Shown here: one piece after another, positions 11,735 to 25,163 of the stretch
How the letters are laid out: the number at the start of each line of letters is the position of its first letter
Numbering within the stretch: position 1 is the stretch's first letter
Source of the DNA: Azolla caroliniana
Lineage: Eukaryota > Polypodiophyta
Direction of reading: 5' to 3'
Assembly (NCBI GenBank): GCA_043228905.1
Contig: JBHGNT010000010.1
Location: forward strand, 4,278,001-4,342,000
DNA length: 64,000 nucleotides
Translations under genes and position numbers: made by a program
The notes under the pieces: generated by a model
Told to the model about the DNA's origin: nothing
Seen by the model: the letters and a program-made list of their open reading frames with translations, nothing else
Databases searched by the model: none

Positions 11735-14700
11735 TCAACTTTGCTTTTTTCCCTTGGAGAGATCAACCAGATCCTTAAACAAAACATCATTTTTCACTTC
11801 CTTCTTTGGGATACCGTGTGTCCGAAACATAGTGTAATCATCAGCCCCTGAAGTGTATTCTGTCAGTTGAGGTGCTGGATAAAAACCATGAGGTCTTTGC
11901 AATGAAACGCTTTGCACTTGTCCAGATATGCCAGCATATTGGAACTGCAACTGTTGTTGATCTTGTGGCAATACAACAGAATTTCCATTGAAGTCCAAGT
12001 TCTGTGAATTTGTCACATTTTCAGTGCTCCATGGTGCAGGAGGTAAAGAGTGGCTAATAGGTTTTGAATCCATCATGCCTTGATTATATGCATATGAACC
12101 TGGACTTGAACTTTGTTCCTGTTGAGATTGAGATGGCATGTGTGGTTGTTGCAACTGAAGAGGAAACATGTACCCTTGAAAAGATGGAGGCTGTGATGAC
12201 ATGTTTGATAACTCTTTTACAGAAGGAAAATTAGGTTGCGATACATTAGATGATTGTGGAGTTCCATATGGGTAAGTCTGTTCAGCACCAAAGTGGATAG
12301 TTTCTTGTTGACTTAGAAATGACCCAGATGGATGAGGAAATATTTTATTTGTACCATACATCATGGTACCTTGTTGTGCACTTAATGAAGAACCACTTGA
12401 TAAACTACCGTTATAAATTAAAGCTGCTTGTTGTGAACTTAATGAAGAACCACTTGGTGGACAGCCACCATAAGTTAAAGCTGATTGCTGTGGACTCAAT
12501 GCAGAGCTGCCTGGATTAACGGTGGTCTGTTCATTACCAAATGTAGAGCCATTTGGATTAACAGTTTGATATGAACCTAGAGAAATTCCAGATGATGGTG
12601 GTGGTGCCCAAAGCAAAACATTAGTGTTATTTGTCTGCCCTGACAAACTACCAAACTGACTCTGAGATCCTCCATTCTGTTGCATGTAAATAACATCAGT
12701 TTCCTGGTGGAGGTCATGGATGACAGGAGGAGAGACACCCTGTCCGGTTTGGAATTCCAAATTGCTGGGGGCATTTGTTTCCCCTTCATAAGAAATTAAC
12801 GACACAGAATCCAGTGATTTCTGCACACTGGAAGAAACTATCAGAGGGGAATTGGCTTTACCCTGGAACATATCACCACTTAAAAGATCCATAGTTGGTG
12901 CGCTTGGACTTCCAAAAGATGTCTTGTTCAGCTGTTGATGAGATGTTGGTAAACCCATCTGAGAAACAGAAGTTGACTTCATCTTCAAAGATCTGCAGAA
13001 GTGGAATTTCTCAAATTTTTATCTGATACACATAAAATTTACTACTCTAAAAAATACTTGTTTTTTATTTCCCCAAATTGCCCAAGTCTTCATTACTTCC
13101 CTAACACCCTTGTTCAGCCCCCAATAGAGCGAAAAAGGGAATGCCACGACCATACAATTGCTCGATATCACCATATAATTGAGAAAAGGGTATGATTGAC
13201 AGTACACCTTACTGTTTAAATAGAATACACACTTGCTCTTTTGGGGAGTTGACCTACAGTACTTAGGGAAACAGGAGATATTTGGGAAAATAAAGAAAAA
13301 TGTTAAGGTATTTTTTGAGTTTCTGCCTGAAAGTTATAAAAATAAAATAAAAACTACGCCACAAAATAGACGTTATGGATGTGCATCCAAATAGCATGTA
13401 CTACTCCCACCTTCAACCACCTTGCAAATCTAGAAGCTGTCTTTTTATTATTCAAATCCTCCAAGACAATCATACACCATGGTCACATTTAATGGCTAAC
13501 AAAACTTTTTTACCTGTGTGTAAGTTGTGATAGCAGATTATCCGAATCATCTTGTGCCAGATTATCGACCAGAAGGGGCGGTGCTGTAGCAGGTTCCTGT
13601 GGCAGATGAACGCCTGATTCAATGGTATCAAGTTTTACAAGTACCTTTTTCAAATCATCATTTAAAGCTAAGCCTTGTCGTAGTAGTTCTTCATTGCTGT
13701 CATCAAAGAACCCCACATCATGAGCACAAAGAAACTTTCAACTTTCTTGTATGAATTTTCATTCCAAACCTAAACTGCTTAATTAACTCAATGAAATTTC
13801 CAAGAGAAATCATCGGTTATGAGAGTTACACAATGCATCTGCAGGAAGTTTCCCCAAGCATGAAAACAATATGGTGTTTTCTGTCTACTTCAGATTGGCA
13901 TCACCTTTATTATGTAAGTTTAGTAAAAATGTATTAAACCAGACAATGAACCATATATAGTTACTAGTTTTAAAGCTTACAAAAGAAAGCACAAAAGCAA
14001 GAGTTGATTTAATAAGATAAGCAAAAACTTACACTGTTGAATTTACAAGCTGCATCAATCGTTTCTCAGCAGTCCGACATTGTTCTACAAGCTCCACAAT
14101 TACTTCATCTCGAAGAGCCTAGTACAGCATTAACCAATCAAACACCATTACAAACACGAAATAAATTTCTACCAATTTCTAATATCAAAGTCAAAGTAGA
14201 TTGCATGAGGCTTTTGAAGTGCAAATTACTTCACAGTTGTACAAAAACCACAAGGATAGAATACATTTTCATAGGCATTAGTGCTCCAGTTAGTAGAGAA
14301 AGCAATGACATGGAAACAGAAGTGTATCTAAAGATGAAGATGGATTTCAAACAATTACCCTAAAACCTAAGCTATGATTGGACATTGATGGGAAAAAGAG
14401 AACCAAATGTAAGGGTAGTCTCCATAATTTTCAAAACCCTCTTTCTTCAAGAAGTGATCCTTTTGCCATGACACCTCATACAGGAAAATATGTATTATAC
14501 ATGGATACAAATATTTATGTATTCATAATTTTATATTGATATACAAGGAAATTTAACTCGTTGTAATACCTAGATTCTAGACTGGGGAAACTCCCGTGTG
14601 AGGTGTGGTATTATGAGCAACAATTGAACCTATTTTATTTTTAAAATTTCCTTACTTCAGAGACCTCTCCATTCTGGATCGACCTATGCTAGAGATCTTT

Positions 14701-17700
14701 TGAAGACAAAAGTTATAATATATCTAACTTGAGAATCTCACATGTGCCGAAAACCAGATTCCCAGGTCTCTTTTTATTTTATTTACTTTTATATTTACTG
14801 AGTAATAGTTATTTTATTTTATTTTGATTTGTTGTTCTCAAAGACGAGACAACACTTAAGATGTAATCTCTTGTTTGGTCTTTTAGGCCATTTTGGCCTC
14901 TTAAAAGACATTAATATATCTTTCTTTCTTTCTTACTAAACATTGCCTTCACTAATGATATGCAAGTTTGGTAGTCTCAAACTCCCCTCTGTGAGCCGTG
15001 GCATTGCACGCAACAAGCCAACCTATTTTCTTTTGATGATTTCTTACTAATGGTGGGTATTCAATGTCTTCAACTCATTAGAAAATCTTGCCCAGTCCAT
15101 CTGATGGTAACTTGTAGAACATTTCAACTCATACAATCACTCAGATAGTTTAAACTCAAAAACTAAGTATTACTCATATTGAACCTGAAAAACACATTCT
15201 CTCAAAGCTAAAGGATTTCCTTCAGTTAACCTTGTACAAAACAATCAGCTACTAACAATTAAATCAAATATCCGCATTACTCATATTGAACCCAAAACCA
15301 CAGTCTCTCAAAGCTAAAGGATTTCCTTCAGTTAACCTAGTACATATCAACCTGCTACTAACAAATCAATAAAACCCAACAGGCAAATCAATAGCTTTAG
15401 AAATTATTAGGAAGTTATGAATACATAAAAGATAAGTGGGTTTCCAGCACACATATATGACAGTCTAGAATGATTTTAAAGTTGAGGTCCCTCATTAAAT
15501 GAATGCTCAAGCAATGATTTAAGAATTTGTGAATGCGTAAAAGATAAGAGGTGTTTCCAGCACACACATCAGGAAAGTCTAGAGCATTTTTAATGTTGAA
15601 GATTCTCCCATTCAATTTTGACATAAGACCTCAAAACTAAATTATAGCATATTAACAAAAGATATGCATAGAGACAGGTGAGTTAGAATAAGCAATCAGA
15701 AACCAAACTATTTCTACTATTTCATCAGCACAGTACCTGCTGATTTTTAGGATCTATTGCATTCAACATCTCTGCAAGCACTTCCATCCCACTCCGAGCA
15801 TTGTGTATATCTGCCAAGCTAAAGACAGTTGAAAGATCAAATTTTTGCATTAACACATACCAGAAATACATATAAAAAAAATGCTGAAATGCAATAGTGA
15901 TTCGAGTGACATAAGCATCAGTCAGCCCCCTTCCAATATAGCTTGGATTTTCCACATCTAGACATGACCAAAGTGGAAGAGAATATAGTGATCCAAACTG
16001 ATATTACCAACTTGGAAAACATAAAAACATGCATCAGCCCCATTACATGTCTTGGTAGGAAGAAGCCCACTATAAGACTTTTTACACCCATCACAAGATG
16101 GATTCCGATGCAGGATGGATTCATCATCAGACACTCTTATATGGACATATATCTATCCTATGTACCGCACAGTGTGATAGGGCAGCTGCGAACTTCTTCA
16201 CATCAGTTGGAGATTGCGGTAGGCAGATATGCCAGAATACCTATAGAAGAAAGAAATTGCCAATTGTGTCATCAGAGAGTGGAATCTGAAGAGCACTATG
16301 TTTGTCATCGTATGGTTTATTATGAAATAAGAGGGAGATACCATTGCATCTTCAAGTAAGGCTTCTGCCCACCATGCAATGTAATGGAATATGAGAACCA
16401 ACAAATGCTTAGCTTCCCATGCAATGCTTGGTTCTATGAAGAATGTGAGGCTCATCTCAAAATGTTGATGTTCGCAAAGATAAAAATAAAAAGTCCTGAC
16501 ATTGTGTCAATATCGAAGAATGGGGAGGAGAAAGAAGAGACAATATTATCAAATTCAAGAAAGAACGAAAATGAGCACATGATCAATCAAGCTTTAGACC
16601 AAAACATTCCATTGTTGATCACTTGGTTATAACTAAGAGTAATTATGGAAAAATGTTTGATTTCTAGGGAAAACACTATATTGTTGTTTTGTGGGCTTCA
16701 AGAAAGCCTTTGACATTGTACAACGGCAAAAGAATGATAGAGATCAGAATGTCAATGGAGTATGAGCAAGTTAGATGCCAATTGACCATGGATAGTGGTT
16801 TCTAGAAGCACTCCTTGGGCAACATGGGGATCAACCAAGGGTATCCACTCTCTCCCACACTCATTTGGTCTATGCATCGATAAACTAGAAGAAATAGTAA
16901 AATAAGGCTGCAAAAGAAGAAGGATTCGATGGCCCAAAACTCATGCAATCGCTTATTTTTATACTCCTATATGCCAATGATGTTGCATTATTTTCATATA
17001 CTTTGGATGATATGCGACGTATACTTGATTTATTGGAAACATTCTGTCAAATCAGTGAGCTAACTGTTAACATGAACAAAACAAAAAAAATATGGCCATA
17101 AAGGCAATACAACAAAGACATTACCTACTTTTATATATGAGGGCAATAACACTGGTGCAAAGCTTCAAATATCTTGCTATTCATGTCCCTTTGACAAATA
17201 GGTGGTATGTATGCTATGAGTCTAGATTTCACGTAGATAATCAATCCGACCAACGTGATACTCGAAGTTCGGAAGTGAGATTGAATGCTACAGTGGTGCT
17301 AGCCATAGCATTGAATAACATGCTATGGTCACACTATTAGAAACATGTGCTCAGCCCATGGAACTGCTACCCATGCAAAGATTATACAAATATATCACAA
17401 AAATCAAGAATATACCTGATCACAGATTCCCAAAACAGGCTTGATATATAGGATGCAAGGTACAAAAAACTAATAAGTGCAAAATCCTCTCATCTGGAGG
17501 GTCCTTGACAATATGAAAATGATTTAAAAGATGGGGAATAGAAACAAGACCTACTGGAGCTCTCAGGTGATGTTATGATGTATGTGATCATTGGGGATAG
17601 ATCATCACTAGAAGCACCAAGGATGATATTAAAAACATGTGCTCGACCCATGGAGCCACTAGCCATGCAAAGATTATACAAATATACACAAATTTCAACA

Positions 17701-20700
17701 ATATGCCTGATCACAGATTGCCAAAACAGGCTCGATACATAGGATGCAAGGTACAAAAAACTAATAAGAGCAAAATCCTCTCATCTGGCAGGATCCTTGA
17801 AAATATGAAAATGGTTTAAAAGACAGGGAATAGAAACAAGATCTAATGGAGCTCTCAGTGATGCTATGAAGTATGTGATTGTTGAGGATAGATCATCACT
17901 AGAAGCAGTAAGGATGCAGTGGCAAGATCTGAAAATGTCAAAATTGGAACATTACATTGCAAATGTTTAACCCTCAATGTTGGCCCCAATACAAGGCAAA
18001 AATGCTAGAACGTATCCAACCGCATCTTATTTCCTACCCCCATGAGCCTTGGCTCTCAAAGAGCCTTAACGCTTCCTAGGACTCGCTCACACAAGTTAGG
18101 TGACAATAAATAATCTATTATATGCAAGACTTGATGAATAGGTGGTCTACTTGTGGCGTTGTTCACTGTTGTAGATGATAAGGCTAGATGTTTTGGACAT
18201 TGAAACTTAGTTTAACACAAAAGTCACTGATATTTTAATAAAAGTTAATGTTCTTTTATGAAGATAATGAATTTTTCATAGCAAACCAATTTTACAGTCT
18301 GCATTAGGTTTTAAATATCATCCTATCATCATTTCATTAACTATGTCAGAATAAAATCCAAGAAACAAAATACTTTACAATTCAAATAAAACTTACATAC
18401 TATGCAATGCAGAGCAGAGAAACCAATATGAGGTTAATCAGACAGCTGTCAGTGTGATAAGACCTGATATTTTACCTTAAAACAGGCAAGTCAGATGACC
18501 TAGAGATATCTGACCCTGGAGTTGTATTGATTGGTGAGCGTTGTGGGGAAGTATTATTTGGTACAATAGGGTGTATTTGAGGTGGTGTCAAATTTGTATT
18601 TGCAGTATCAGTTCTCCTAGGGAATATGATGCCTGAACGCTGTAAGTTTGTCAAAAAATGCACAAAAATAGTTACAATGCACATGAATTCTCCATTAACC
18701 AAAAAACCAACACATGAAGATAAACGAAACACTCAGTATGAGTATTTCTGCATAATGTTATGTATTATGTTGATAAAATAACTAGCCACATACCCGCAAT
18801 TCATTATATGCAACAAAGTATTGCGGATATCTTCCATTTGGTCCACCAAACACCTCTTGCCACGAATCTAAAATCAGGAGGATTTTCTCTCTTACTTGGC
18901 TATCTTTCTGCAAAAGAGAATATATAGGCTCTTAGTAGACCAGTAACAGAGCCACAAAAGCACTGAGATTTTTTTCATAAAAGATATACCATTTGCAGTC
19001 TACTATTAGTTCCAAAATCAATTAGAATCTCCACACACTGATTCACAAGTTACTGAAAAACTCTAACGTAGCATGTAAACTGAAATTTTTCCAAGTACTA
19101 AGCCTTCATGTTCTTGGAAGCTCGATAGAAATTAATCACAATGTTCTATAAGTATTTCTTGGATTTAGAGAACAAAAAAGCATTTGTAATCCTGCTTATT
19201 GATGTTTATGTTTTAACCAACAATTTGGGCCATCAGCAAAGTTCTTCCCTGATAATAACATTGACCATGCAGGCTTCTATCTCAAAAATGTAATGATCAT
19301 AAACAAGGTCTTCGAAATTAAGTAATTTTAATTGGATTGAAATGTTGAACCTGTTCAAGTCATTTCCCATCAAAATGCTAATTAACTCAGCATACTTCTC
19401 AAAAAAACAATAATATTATTGTATCTCTGAATAGAAATAGAGTCAGGGAAAGCTTTGGGTTCACGGGGGCCTAAATTATACACCACAAGAAAGCATTGTC
19501 TACAACAAACTAGAAGTTTCTACAATAAGTGAAAGAAAAAGTAGAACTAATACAATATACCCATGAAATAGTAGGACATATCAATCAATAAAAACACATC
19601 TAAAAATGTACCTCGGACGACTTACATTCTTTTTTACTATTTTCACCATGTCATTCAAAATATCCCTTATAACAACTTGATGATGGATAGCATCACCACA
19701 ATGTTTCACCATAGTCTCTAGAAGCTGCAAAAGACAAAAAACGTTTAATTGGCTAACTGTGCAGCATAACAGGATCCAACAGCTGACCCAACCATTGCAC
19801 TCATAAGTGAGTCCTTTTATTATGACAGAGAGAAACACGACGTCATTCCAGCTTTACCCATTATATTGTTTATCTGTGTTTTGCTGGTTCATTAAAGCCT
19901 TATCTCTACATCAAAAAACGATGGCCAGGGTTGGCATACCACCAATAAGTTCAAGAACAGTCATATCATCTTGTGTTAACATCACATCTTTTACACTGTA
20001 ACTAACAAATGAAGCTATCATTCCTTATATTTTGATAAACATATAACTGCTAAAACCATGCAATGCATTTAACCACTTTACCACAGTAAGATTAATCAAT
20101 GGGTTCATTTGATTTCAAGTCTCATATACCAAGTTTTGTTCTAATGTATTTAAACATTAAAGTTGTCTTTTGAAAAAAACATGAGCAGACATGAGCCTTC
20201 AATCATAAATAATATACAAACATAAATACATTCATTCATATATACATGCATTCGTTCATAAATAACATGGGCATACATAAATGCATACATTCGAAGAAAA
20301 TGCTTTACAAAAGGCATCATGTAATTCTATCTTTCTTTGCTTTCATTTTGCAAATTCTGAAATGAGTACAGACTTGAGCAGAAAACCTAATTAGTTTTCA
20401 CATATCCAGTTTCATATTTATTAATAAAGCACATCTTAGCTAGTCTTATGTGGTTTGATTATTATGTAAGCATCTTTAGGGAATTTTCTGTTTCTTATGC
20501 TCATTTTTTTCTTTTTCTATTAGAAAAACAAGTTTTCCCAATCTATTAAAACCTTGCCTCTGCAACTTTCACATAAAATGTAAAAATTCACACCTACACC
20601 AATGAAAGGGATAGCTCTAAGAAGAATGAAGAAAACTAGAGACACTGAAATGACTGATTAAGAATGTTCAGTAAGAGCTCTTCTTCTTTTTGTTAAAAAT

Positions 20701-21877
20701 AGATCAAATTAAGAAGACTGTCTTTAATTACTTCCCTGCAATTACAGAATTAACTTTATAAACATGTGAGATGTACAATTTTCTGATGAGGTTCCCATGA
20801 TGCTGTACCATGAGAGTCAAAACTTGAATTTTCGGATTCTTGTTTGCCATCCGTTTCTTAACAGCTTTAATAGAGTGCTTTGCAAGCCTGCTTATAAACG
20901 ACATACACATTGGAAATGAATTTTCTAATTGAAAAGAAGAATAGTAAGTAAATGTGAATAGTGAAGTACAGCATCCTTCAAACTGAGTATGATGCAAAGG
21001 GGGTATCCAAAAGTTAACAAATTTTCTTCATTTTTTTAGATAAATTAAAAACCATTCAAAAGCATCATGTTACATAATGCATCAAAGAGTGGTAATTTCC
21101 CCATGTTCCATAGTGCAAAGAAGCAAGAAATATAATTGATGGAACAAACGATTATGAAGATTGAAGTATGTTATTGATGTGACCTTCCTAATGCATATGA
21201 TATTGTGATATGTCTCCTCGATGTATGTCTTCCTTGAAGGACTCGATACTTCGACCCAGTGAAGGGCAAAGAGAGTATCAAAAAATGACCTTTTTTACTC
21301 TAATGGATAAATAAAGCACTCTTTCAGAGACATCATGCTACATGATGCATCCAAGAAGCAGGTGAAGTTAGAAATATGTTAACTACGTGAGTTACTGACA
21401 ATCTTCTATCTTGCAGAAATGTAAAGTACTCTTGAAAGCATTATGTCGAAAATTTTGCGAAAAAAACAGGTGAATTATCAAAAATGCTATATACGTGAAC
21501 CAGGAGATACTCTCTCATAAAAAATGTGGTATTCTTTCAAAATTGTTCTGCTGCATGATGCAGAAATTCTCGAAGTTTCCATAGACAAAAAACAAGTGAA
21601 GTTTGAAAATTCGTGTCTGCAATATCTCAATGCGGACGTAAGCCTTAAACTCGGTATGGCACAGAATATAGTAGATGAATAGAAGTGTTCTCTTTTTTTC
21701 AATGGAATTGTGCAACTTTATGCATCAAATTAAATACAAATATGGAGAAAGGAGATCAAATTCGAATCAGATGTGGTACCCGGGATCGTTATTGATAAGG
21801 TTACAAAGCTCCATGTTCATGGCCCAGTCTGGACCACTTAGCATATCACTAGTCGCTCTATGCACGAGATTAGCCAT
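11735..21877 (-). CDS. TOL: TOM1-like (TOL) protein: VHS + GAT domains, ubiquitin-cargo sorting
   Basis: Nine exons by GT/AG and phase: 21877-21780, 20887-20809, 19724-19626, 18907-18794, 18639-18476, 15818-15737, 14118-14033, 13696-13514, 12992-11735; 720 aa. Residues 1-130 (exons 1-4) form a VHS domain: [71 protein letters not shown]. Residues about 184-275 (exons 6-8) form a GAT domain: [56 protein letters not shown]. The rest is a Gln/Ser/Pro-rich low-complexity tail ending in [10 protein letters not shown], a motif typical of plant TOLs. These proteins act at the plasma membrane and endosomes as ESCRT-0-like receptors for ubiquitinated cargo. Intron 5 (2.66 kb) carries LINE debris. A likely 5' UTR donor (CAG|GTATGCC near 22170) hints at a leader intron. 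No break was found. Confidence 0.92.
15170..15625. repeat. Two tandem duplications inside TOL intron 6
   Basis: A segment of about 110 bp (actcatattgaacc... ctctcaaagctaaaggattt) occurs twice between about 15172 and 15357. Next to it, a segment of about 115 bp (aaaagataag... tttccagcacacac) occurs twice between about 15412 and 15620. Both pairs are diverged and non-coding. Confidence 0.7.
16090..17340 (+). pseudogene. Decayed LINE reverse-transcriptase fragments in TOL intron 5
   Basis: Two plus-strand pieces are recognisable. At about 16170-16360 lies a LINE C-terminal block, [14 protein letters not shown] followed by a C-x2-C pair and a later H-x4-R-x2-YYEIRGR. At about 16680-17100 lies reverse transcriptase in shifting frames: [34 protein letters not shown], then [11 protein letters not shown] in place of the catalytic YADD motif. 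The thumb-like FKYLAIHVP follows near 17160. Frameshifts and stops separate the pieces, and the order (C-terminal block first) shows at least two fragments or a rearrangement. It is opposite in strand to the host gene and is removed with the intron. Confidence 0.8.
17341..17925 (+). repeat. 292-bp tandem duplication of a LINE-associated 3' segment
   Basis: The sequence from aaacatgtgctc at 17341 is repeated from 17633 with a 292-bp offset and roughly 90% identity by eye. It includes gcaaagattatacaaatat, ggatgcaaggtacaaaaaac and gatagatcatcactagaagca. A third, more diverged relative is present near 24250-24620. The sequence follows the reverse-transcriptase fragment and continues past 17925 to about 18110, so it is probably the 3' portion of the same LINE family. 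Confidence 0.75.
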
Positions 21878-22379
21878 GGCGTTTTTCCTTCTTCTTTTTC
21901 TCAAAAGAGAGAGACCATAAATATAAGAAGATCGAAGGGAAACTATGTGTTGTGAGTTTCATGCAAGGATGGAGCACGAAGCATAAAAGGTCAGGTCCAG
22001 CCCTGCGGAAAAGAACAAAAGAAGAGGAGGAGATGAAGGAACTAAACGGAAAAAAAAGAAGAGATAGAACAGATCCGAGGATCGAAAGAAGAAGAAGAAG
22101 AAGAAAGGAACGGATCAAATAACAAAGGCATGACAACAGCAAGAGGAAACGCAAACTGTTTAGGCATACCTGTTTCAGAGAGGAGAAGAGATGCAGGAGG
22201 AGATTCGTGGCGAGCTGGAAGAGAAGAATCGATCGATCATGCAGGGCAGGAAGGAAAGAACTGACGATCGAAGAGCCGCCTCCATCGCGATTCGCAGGAC
22301 ACGCAGTCAAGCAGGCAGACAGACAGTGACACACAGACAGATGTATGACAAATTAATTCATTAATTAATATTTTAGTTA

Positions 22380-22765
<386 letters not shown>

Positions 22766-24240
22766 TTTTTTTTCTGTCTGGCCCCTTTAGGCACCCATTT
22801 CCTTAGGTTATATGAAGTGGAGAAAGAATGGGCCAATGAGAGCATAATATGTGTGTTGTGTGTTGTGTGTTGTGTGTGTGTTGGTGGTGGTGTTACCACA
22901 TGGACCAAGAGCTCTTCCAAGGTATTATTTGTCTACCATATCAATCCCCAGCTTGTTCTAATGATGCACCTTTCAATACTAATTATTTAATAAAAAATTT
23001 AATAACATGAACAAATGGCTAGCTTGTTCTAATGATGCACCCTTCAATACTAATTATTTAATAAAAAATTAAATAACATGAACAAAATGGCTAATTACAA
23101 TGGATACCTATCAATATCTATCTCAACAAAGTCCAGAAAAAGGGTGCCATTACATCTCGTTAGAAATAAGTTAAAGAATTTCCATCGGTTGACAATGAAT
23201 AGTTATAATTAGTAGAAATCAACAAACCAATGCTAGGAGCTCGATTCTTTAGACATGCATAAAGTATAAAGAGCATGTGTTTATCTTGAGTTGGATCACT
23301 TATGTAACTATAGCACAAAGCATGCAAGCTTATTTAATACTATTTCATTTTGCTTGCATTATTGATACACTTCACTATTATACAAACAGAACCAATTCTA
23401 CAATGCGACTATGGGGTTTAGCTTTCTTTCTTATTGTTCTATTGCTCGATGATACGTTCTCTAAATGTGATATCGAACTTCAAAAATGGTGTGTAATTGT
23501 GATTTGTAACATTTATTGAAGAAATATCAATCAATAGATATTATTGTCGTATTCAAACGTCAAATATGACCTATCATACCAAAAAATATAATGTTCTCAC
23601 ATAATAAATGTGAAAAAGAGTAGTGTCTCTAAATGTTTGAAAACTTTATGAATGAACATTGTAATTCGGATTGCACATTGTTGCAACAAAGAGAAATTCA
23701 TGAAATTATTGGGTTGGGTCAAATATGTGTTGAAAAACATGGTTGAATGTGATCAAAGGGTAAACATTGTATCAAAGTGTGATACTCAAACTTCTTTGGG
23801 GGAAAATGTGCATGATTGGCTAGACTCATCATTTGCGCCTAAAAGTCTTGTCTCGAATTTAACCAATTTGAACTAGGTCATTTAGATGCGACGGTTGAAA
23901 TGGCAAACAATTTGATAGCCTCCGACATTTATTTATGCATACAATTTCCTATTCAATTAAGACTATGTTCTTGTAGTGAGATGTGACATATGTATATAAA
24001 GGGGTTTTAGATTGTATTTTCTTTGTCATCTACGAGGAGCCCAAATTTGACTTATGGGATCGACTAAACATATCATTTTGTATGTGACTCCTTTTGAAGA
24101 TGGGAGTTCCTACTTTGTTGTAAAAACTCTCCATCTAAGTAGGAACCCCCATCTTCACATTTGTGCACACCCTTCTTGACGGAGACATGAGGACGGCACA
24201 TAATCATAATATCCATCTAACAAGTCATCGTACTTCTTGT
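22766..24240. other. Intergenic, no gene supported
   Basis: A 71-bp tandem duplication (agcttgttctaatgatgcacc) starts at 22950 and 23021. Near 24030-24095 there is sequence that is the reverse complement of part of the repeat seen at 31880-31950 and 32305-32372. Short open frames such as 23277-23519 and 23652-23876 have no recognisable domain. Confidence 0.5.
24096..24156. repeat. Near-perfect 20-bp inverted repeat (stem-loop)
   Basis: The arms gaagatgggagttcctactt (24096-24115) and aagtaggaacccccatcttc (24137-24156) pair with 19 of 20 matches around a 21-nt loop. No gene is adjacent. It may be a foldback left by a transposon, or a transcribed hairpin. Confidence 0.8.
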
Positions 24241-24640
24241 GCATTGCCTTGTATTCCCAACATTCCAAAAAACAAGCTTGGAACATAGGGTGCATGGTAC
24301 AAAAAACTAAGAAGAGAAAAACCATCTTATTTATGCTTGATATTATGAAATGGTTTACAAGACGGGGTGTAAATGATCTATTGGAACTCTCAAGTGATGC
24401 TACGAATATGTGGTTGTGGAGGTTAGATTAATCCAAGCAACAAGGATGAAGTGGCAAGATGTTGAAAATAGAATATTGCATTGCAAATGTTAACTTGGGC
24501 AATGTTGGCCCAATAAAAGGTAAAAATGCATTAATGTATCCAATCCACAAATCTTCACTATCAAAGAGCCTTAAGACATGTTTGAACCTGCTCACACAAA
24601 TTAAGTGTCAAGGTAGCATCATGGCATCATCACCCAAATA
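24240..24640 (+). repeat. Relic of the LINE 3' segment also seen in TOL intron 5
   Basis: Shared landmarks with 17440-18080 include ggtacaaaaaactaa, gaaatggtttacaagac, gctatgaa/gctacgaa, caaggatgNagtggcaagat, attgcattgcaaatgtt, aatgttggccc and tcaaagagcctta. It is diverged and has no intact frame. The Ty3/gypsy element was inserted about 35 bp beyond it. Confidence 0.65.
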
Positions 24641-24673
24641 CAAGTATGTGCAATGAAAACCTAATGGAGGATG

Positions 24674-25144
24674 TGTTAAGAGTCTATTACTAATCAATAG
24701 ACCAAATCAAGTAAAAAGGAAGAAAATAGATTGGATAGAAGAACCCGTTCCACCCGACCACCCCCGAGCTATGATCTAGACATAGCCAACCTACCACCGA
24801 CGTCCCATACCGCCGGATATTAGGATGACTAATACCTTGGAAGAGATAAACACGATCGTCGAGACGAAAGCCTAGCCCGCACCACCGGTGTCTACGACAG
24901 CAGCCTTCCGACGTGATCCCTATGAGGGTAGCTAAGCCTCATATTTATACCTTTTCCTAGGCCCCTTGAATAGATGTGCCTTTCTAAAAGGCTCTCTATT
25001 CATTGGTTGTCTAAATCATGATAGTGCATGCACATATCATTCATTCTATCCAATCATTAGTCCCCTTTTTAATAATAGTGAACATACCCTTCACTAATGT
25101 AAATATTAGTGACCTACCCTCACCAACGTTATGTGTACATAACA
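24674..25144 (-). repeat. 3' LTR of the Ty3/gypsy element
   Basis: It starts TGTTAAGAG and ends GTACATAACA in plus-strand reading, with the usual TG...CA ends, and is 471 bp long. The visible difference from the other LTR is TGTTAAG against TGTAAAG at the edge. Confidence 0.95.
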
Positions 25145-25163
25145 TACTCCCCTACTTCAAAAG
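25145..25163 (-). promoter_or_regulatory. Polypurine tract of the Ty3/gypsy element
   Basis: On the minus strand the bases just before the 3' LTR read AAGTAGGGGAGTA, a purine-rich run suited to plus-strand priming. It overlaps the end of the polyprotein frame (stop at 25152). Confidence 0.75.

Noticed and set aside
21870-22334. Minus-strand 154-codon open frame upstream of TOL
   Set aside because: It overlaps the probable TOL 5' UTR and its donor site; the composition is pyrimidine-rich leader, not protein-like.
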